The notes beneath the pieces are model-generated. The model saw nothing but the letters and a program-made list of their open reading frames with translations, searched no databases and had not been told where the DNA came from. A stretch of DNA of 64,000 nt from the NCBI GenBank assembly GCA_948099385.1, contig CANUEZ040000193.1:1128501-1192500 (forward strand), in the 5' to 3' direction. The position numbers and the translations under genes were made by a program. This DNA comes from Fasciola hepatica. Its lineage: Eukaryota; Platyhelminthes; Trematoda; Plagiorchiida; Fasciolidae. Positions 59,710-64,000 of the stretch are shown in pieces. Each line of letters starts with the position of its first letter. Positions within the stretch are counted from its first letter, which is position 1.

Positions 59710-60865
59710 CGAAGTACTGTTAATCCCACACGATACGCGCGAGTATTTTGAGATGTGCGCAGATTACACTATGTTTACTTTACCGGCAATAAATTTTTCA
59801 TGGCTTCGGAGGAGTAAGACCATCATCAGCAGCCGCTAGAGAGTGGTATCGTAAAGCATGGCCCATTAGGTGAGGGTTATCATTTAACAAAGTTTGAAAT
59901 TCGCTGTGCCATTCAAACTTTGATTTCTCAGCTACCAGATGTTTAACAAAAAATACACCATTTTGCTTCATTTTTTAAAATAAACCGTTCAAACTGAAAA
60001 AAAAACAGTTTTATTTAATGGAAATATTTTCTTTAAAGGCGAAAACCGTAGATTCATTAAGTAGATTTTTTGCTTTCAATAATGTTACACCTCGCAAAAG
60101 TCAGTTTACCAGTTGTCTTAACGTATCAATCATGATGTTGAAATTATTCCATCCATATTCCAATCTCGTAAATTACCCTATCAATTAAATGGGCTAATCA
60201 AATCATTGCATTGTGAATTTTTCTCCTATGCTGGGAACAATTGTTGAAAGTTTACTTCGCATGTAAAGCTGTTCACATTTAACTCTACGCAAGTCTCGCT
60301 CGATCATGTCTGCAACGTGGTAGCCTGAGTCTCACTATATAGTTTATTGTGAGTGGTTTGCCGTGTGTAATCGCGGGTTCGTATTGTGGGTAGATATTAT
60401 TCAACTGTTGCTTTGCATTCGCCGTACCTGAATCAATAGGAAATTAGGCATTTTCTGAAGCCCAGTTTAGACTCTACGGTTCTCAGTTTTGCATGAAAAA
60501 ATGTCGTGTGATTTTGGATGTGCCCATCATACAATTTGGGAAACACATTTGGTTCATCCGTGCTGCAAACCCAACCAAGCATTCCTAAACAACAACTTTA
60601 CTCGAGCGAAGACGACTTGCGAAAACCTCTGTGAAATGTTCAAATCCCTTGAGGTGACGTCACAGGTCACGTGGAGGTAAATCTTAAGTCATGTGTACCT
60701 GGATTCATATCTTGCCAATAGAAGCGAGTTATTTTTTAAATGGTTAGTTTCGAAACTATACTCTCTTAAATATGGAGTTTCTAGCCAAGATGAGTATTGG
60801 CAAAATGATAGTGAACGCAACTATATGTTGGAACCAGTTATGACTGAATAGTAAATCATAATTCT
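59710..60865. other. No recognisable gene
   Basis: AT-rich. One 63-codon ORF (60489-60680) has several Cys and His but no known motif. Confidence 0.4.
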
Positions 60866-60869
60866 TCAG

Positions 60870-60949
60870 TGGATGATTCATCAGACAATTTCGGTTTTCA
60901 GTCGAACATTGAGATTCCGCAGTACTTTGGGGAATATTATCAGCATTTG
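60870..60949 (+). CDS. Candidate exon, unidentified gene
   Basis: 80 nt from acceptor ATAATTCTTCAG to donor TTG|GTGAGA, both good. The peptide reads DDSSDNFGFQSNIE then IPQYFGEYYQHL. The exon ends on a codon boundary, and the next candidate exon (62118) starts on one, so they join in frame. Family not recognised. Confidence 0.4.
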
Positions 60950-62117
60950 GTGAGACTTCACAGTACGTTCATATCGGGAAAACATTTATTTACTTTCCAC
61001 CCTTCAGAACAGGTATTCAAGGGCAGACTCAACCAACTCTCCAGCCTCAAATACGACCCACCAGATAAAACCGTCATGTAACATCGGCAGCTTTAGAAAT
61101 TTATTTCTTCCATCATTCGAACACCTAACAAAATGATTGTGGTGGTATATACTGACCAAAGGCGCCTATGAAATTAGACCACCAAATACCGGCTTGTATG
61201 ATAGGGGAATACCACTGAATTCATTCTATCATATTGATTTCATTAGGGACGAAATTTGGTGATTACATTTCGCCTCATCAAATACTCTATGTGAATATGC
61301 TGCTCAGCTAACGATGCGCATGAGCCAATAATCAGTTGGCGGTGTCTAGTTAAGGGTTAGGATGTTATCAAGATGACAAAATCCCAATAATCATGTCAAA
61401 TCAATCTATATAATTTTATTCTCGGTGATGGCCTCTATCTCTGATTGTCCCTAGATGAAACCAATGTCTAGACCTTTTCGCACTGGGCAAAGCTCACTCA
61501 GTTTCGTAGTTCAGGAACGGTCAGTTGACGTGAGTATGAAATGAGAATGGAAAACGCGTTCGCTTCGGTCTCCAGAGCATCCGACGAGAAACAGTTGTGG
61601 CTGATTGCACGAAATCAAGGTACATCTCTTTCAAAAGACGACGGTGTTGACAGCCTACTTATGACAGTACCCACCGGTTATTTGTGTTTTTTGCTCCACT
61701 AATTATTTCTGAACTTTCTCATGTTTTAAAATATTGCCACAGACAGTAAAACTGGAAAGTATGAAAATCGAATCACTTGACACATCAAATGGCACTACTT
61801 CATATTTGATGTATGCATGATGGCATGGAATCACTTTGGACATGCCTGGCGCACGTGACCACCTTTTATGTAGTCATTTACTAATGGTTTTTCTGGCCAA
61901 ATAAATTCGCTGTTTATAACCATTCTTCATAATTATGAAATCGGCACGTTTCAATAAATAACTCATTTGATGGACCAAAACAATAGAGATCAAATGTGAG
62001 TTGCAATGATCAGTTTTCCTAATCATATTCGTTCAGTACAGTGAGTTTTGATACAAGGACTTTGCCAGTATGTTTTTATGATCGGTGTTTAAGAAAAAGA
62101 CTATCATTTGTTTTCAG

Positions 62118-62275
62118 CCTGACCTTTACATGTGTGAAATGAACAATGTTAGTTATAACTGGACGAACCCTGAAAACGTGTCGCCACAGCGCGGGTCAGT
62201 TTCATTAGAAGATCGGGTGGATATACACACAGTTCCAGTATTGATTAGCTCAACTGGATTGCTAATGCGGACAGG
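62118..62275 (+). CDS. Candidate exon, unidentified gene
   Basis: The acceptor TTTGTTTTCAG is strong. The peptide reads PDLYMCEMNNVSYNWTNPEN then GSVSLEDRVDIHT. The low-end phase fits the exon at 60870-60949. The 3' border is uncertain: ACAGG|GTATGC (used here) is a good donor, while CGG|GTGGAT at 62216 is weaker but keeps the frame into 62512. Unspliced, the frame ends near 62306. Not recognised. Confidence 0.35.
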
Positions 62276-62511
62276 GTATGCGTTCCAGGGTAGCCAAAAT
62301 CAATAAACGATGGCATCACTTATCCTAGGATCACAGGTGCAATCCATTGTCAATTTCCTCTCATGCATGTCACCACCAACACTTTGGCTACTTACGATTA
62401 ATTTAGTAGTAAAACCTGGAAACCCACCTGTATGAAGTGTCATTGGACGTTTTGAACAGTCTATACAAATGAAACAAGACAATAAAATATCGCCAGTTTT
62501 CTTACAATCAG

Positions 62512-62699
62512 GCAGATTCCAGCTTCTACAACCAGATGATAGTTATTCAGCGAGTCATCGTATCAGGTCCACAGAACATCTTTGCAATGCTTCAATTGTC
62601 GGGTTTAGTTTACCACAGGACATTTTGTTCGTGGACATTGGACGTACAAACCATCAAAAATAGTATCAAGTACCGCACCCTCCTGTTTAACATGTTCAG
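62512..62699 (+). CDS. Candidate exon, unidentified gene
   Basis: 188 nt from acceptor TTTTCTTACAATCAG to donor TTCAG|GTATGT. One open frame reads FYNQMIVIQRVIVSG and NIFAMLQLSGLVYHRTFCSW. Good splice signals at both ends are the main support. It may belong to the same gene as the exons at 60870 and 62118. Family not recognised. Confidence 0.35.
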
Positions 62700-62901
62700 G
62701 TATGTCTGCTGTGTCTTCGGATAGATTTTCCGTTGTGATAGCGCGCTGTCTAAAACTGAATCCTAAATCTGGCACTCTAGGTTTACCTAGTCGATCCTCC
62801 GATCCGAGGCAAGTAATCAGACAAATAAATCAAAGAAGGTTTATTGATTCACATGCAAGTTCCATTGAAATTTAAAAACAATTGAGTATTGATTTGCTCA
62901 C

Positions 62902-63085
62902 CAGAGTAGGCATACACATTCGTCTGTAGAAAGGCAATATCAACTTTAGTAAATTCCTTATCGGACAGAGTAGACGTGGTTTGTAAACGACCTAATTTAT
63001 TGGAACAAGTTGAAAAACACCCGGTGGTCCGATAAGCAACAGAGATTATTTCACTTTGATAGTTGAGATAGTGGCTATAACATGT
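62902..63085 (-). CDS. Candidate exon, Cys-containing, unidentified
   Basis: Minus strand, 184 nt, from acceptor GATGTTACAG to a strong donor CTCTG|GTGAGC. The peptide includes NYQSEIISVAYRTTGCFSTC and KEFTKVDIAFLQTNVYAYS. A C-x3-C pair followed by FL-x2-NVY is loosely like the end of the extracellular domain of DEG/ENaC channels, but no membrane segment was found downstream, so this is only a hint. It lies 200 bp from the plus-strand candidate exon, so two genes would converge or overlap here. Confidence 0.3.
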
Positions 63086-63099
63086 CTGTAACATCAGAA

Positions 63100-64000
63100 T
63101 TATTAACCCCCCAGTACCTTATTAACTGAAATAAAGTATTCGTTCCGATATCCTGTTAAATCTACGGGCACACTAACCACTCCAACTGCATTGTACTTTT
63201 TGTCACCTTGGGGATTTTCTAATGACAGATTGCACTATTTGACAACTGTACAGTTTTAATTAGAAATAAATACGAAAACGCGAAGTGCAAATCAGCTTAA
63301 TACAGTGTCACGCTCAACGAAAGAACGATAAACATTTCAATCCTATCAGAATCACGGAATAAACTTGATGAATCATGAAAAAAATTCGGTAATTTAGCTT
63401 TGTGATTCATATTACCGAGTTACTATCTGTAGATCATAGCTCATCAATGAGCTACCCAAGTAACAATGTGGTTTCTGACGAATATGCATATAAATTTGTT
63501 ATACGACCAAACATAGTATCGTGAACCCGAAGAAAGTAAGCAAAAGTATAATAAGAATCTCAGAGGACACGAAGGATATCGATTATTGTTACAATGTGAA
63601 TCTATTCAGCTGGTAGATATTTGTTCAGCTGTCAGAGGAACAACCAGTTTTCCCAAAAAAAACAACACTGATTTTCAAGATATCGTGAAATCTCATCATT
63701 ATCCACATTGCACTGCACCGAGGGGATGATATTATGATGGACAGTCACACATCTTATACTCAATTCTCACAAACCGGCCTGTCGTTTTCAACCATGTAAT
63801 GTCTAGGCCCAAACACGACTGGTTGCGCCTGCTTTGTTTCAGCAGGTCTGCATCAGGGACCGGATAACTGCTTTATTCTTCGAGCAACTGGTCTGATCAC
63901 AGTGTAACAACAGTTGAGTCCAATAAAAGATACTATCAGAGTGGACCAAGAAACGGACAAAATATTTTCAATGCCATATAAGTAATAACATGTAACAATG
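63100..64000. other. No recognisable gene
   Basis: AT-rich with no ORF of note, repeat partner or RNA gene seen. Confidence 0.45.

Noticed and set aside
1..64000. CRISPR array, bacterial operons, rRNA genes, spliced-leader RNA gene
   Set aside because: No regularly spaced repeats, ribosome-binding sites, rRNA-like blocks or known flatworm spliced-leader sequence seen.

Overview
This window is eukaryotic, repeat-rich, mostly non-coding DNA. It has no long uninterrupted genes, no operons and no bacterial signals. Most ORFs are under 150 codons. The real coding remnants are retrotransposon pieces plus a few short candidate exons with GT/AG splice signals. The mix of elements suggests a flatworm, most likely a non-schistosome digenean fluke: CR1-like non-LTR elements, a CsRn1-like Ty3/gypsy pol, a Mag-like gypsy element, and tRNA-derived SINEs that carry hammerhead ribozymes (a combination known from schistosome SINEs). 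The organism is an inference and no search was possible.

Layout. 1-2248 is one arm of a large inverted repeat; the other arm is 30817-33045, about 28.6 kb away, and the left arm runs off the window edge. 3.7-8.7 kb holds diverged repeat pairs and a decayed non-LTR reverse transcriptase. 13.25-15.3 kb (minus strand) is a decayed gypsy pol (RT, RNase H, integrase). 19.25-20.88 kb is a two-copy tandem duplication with a unit of about 820 bp. 21.9-25.6 kb (minus strand) carries candidate exons of an unidentified gene, with a decayed non-LTR element lying between two of them. 26.8 kb has a SINE with an apparently intact hammerhead ribozyme. 27.3 kb is a non-LTR endonuclease remnant. 28.1-28.4 kb is a likely terminal exon with polyadenylation signals. 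34.8-37.4 kb is a nearly full-length but dead CR1-like element.

40.3-40.6 kb has two opposed tRNA-like sequences. 43.7-44.6 kb has two head-to-head SINEs and a small inverted repeat. 47.2-47.9 kb is a foldback, MITE-like element. 52.75-55.51 kb is a young, structurally complete but internally deleted Ty3/gypsy element: 325-bp LTRs, 5-bp target duplication, PBS, PPT and gag are present, and most of pol is missing. 59.2-59.7 kb has further SINE sequence. 60.8-63.1 kb holds candidate host exons on both strands.

The most interesting signal is the SINE/hammerhead family: four copies at different stages of decay, one of which (26855-26899, minus) keeps every core nucleotide and a perfectly paired stem I and stem II. 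The second is the long inverted duplication, whose arms are nearly identical except near the inner edge.
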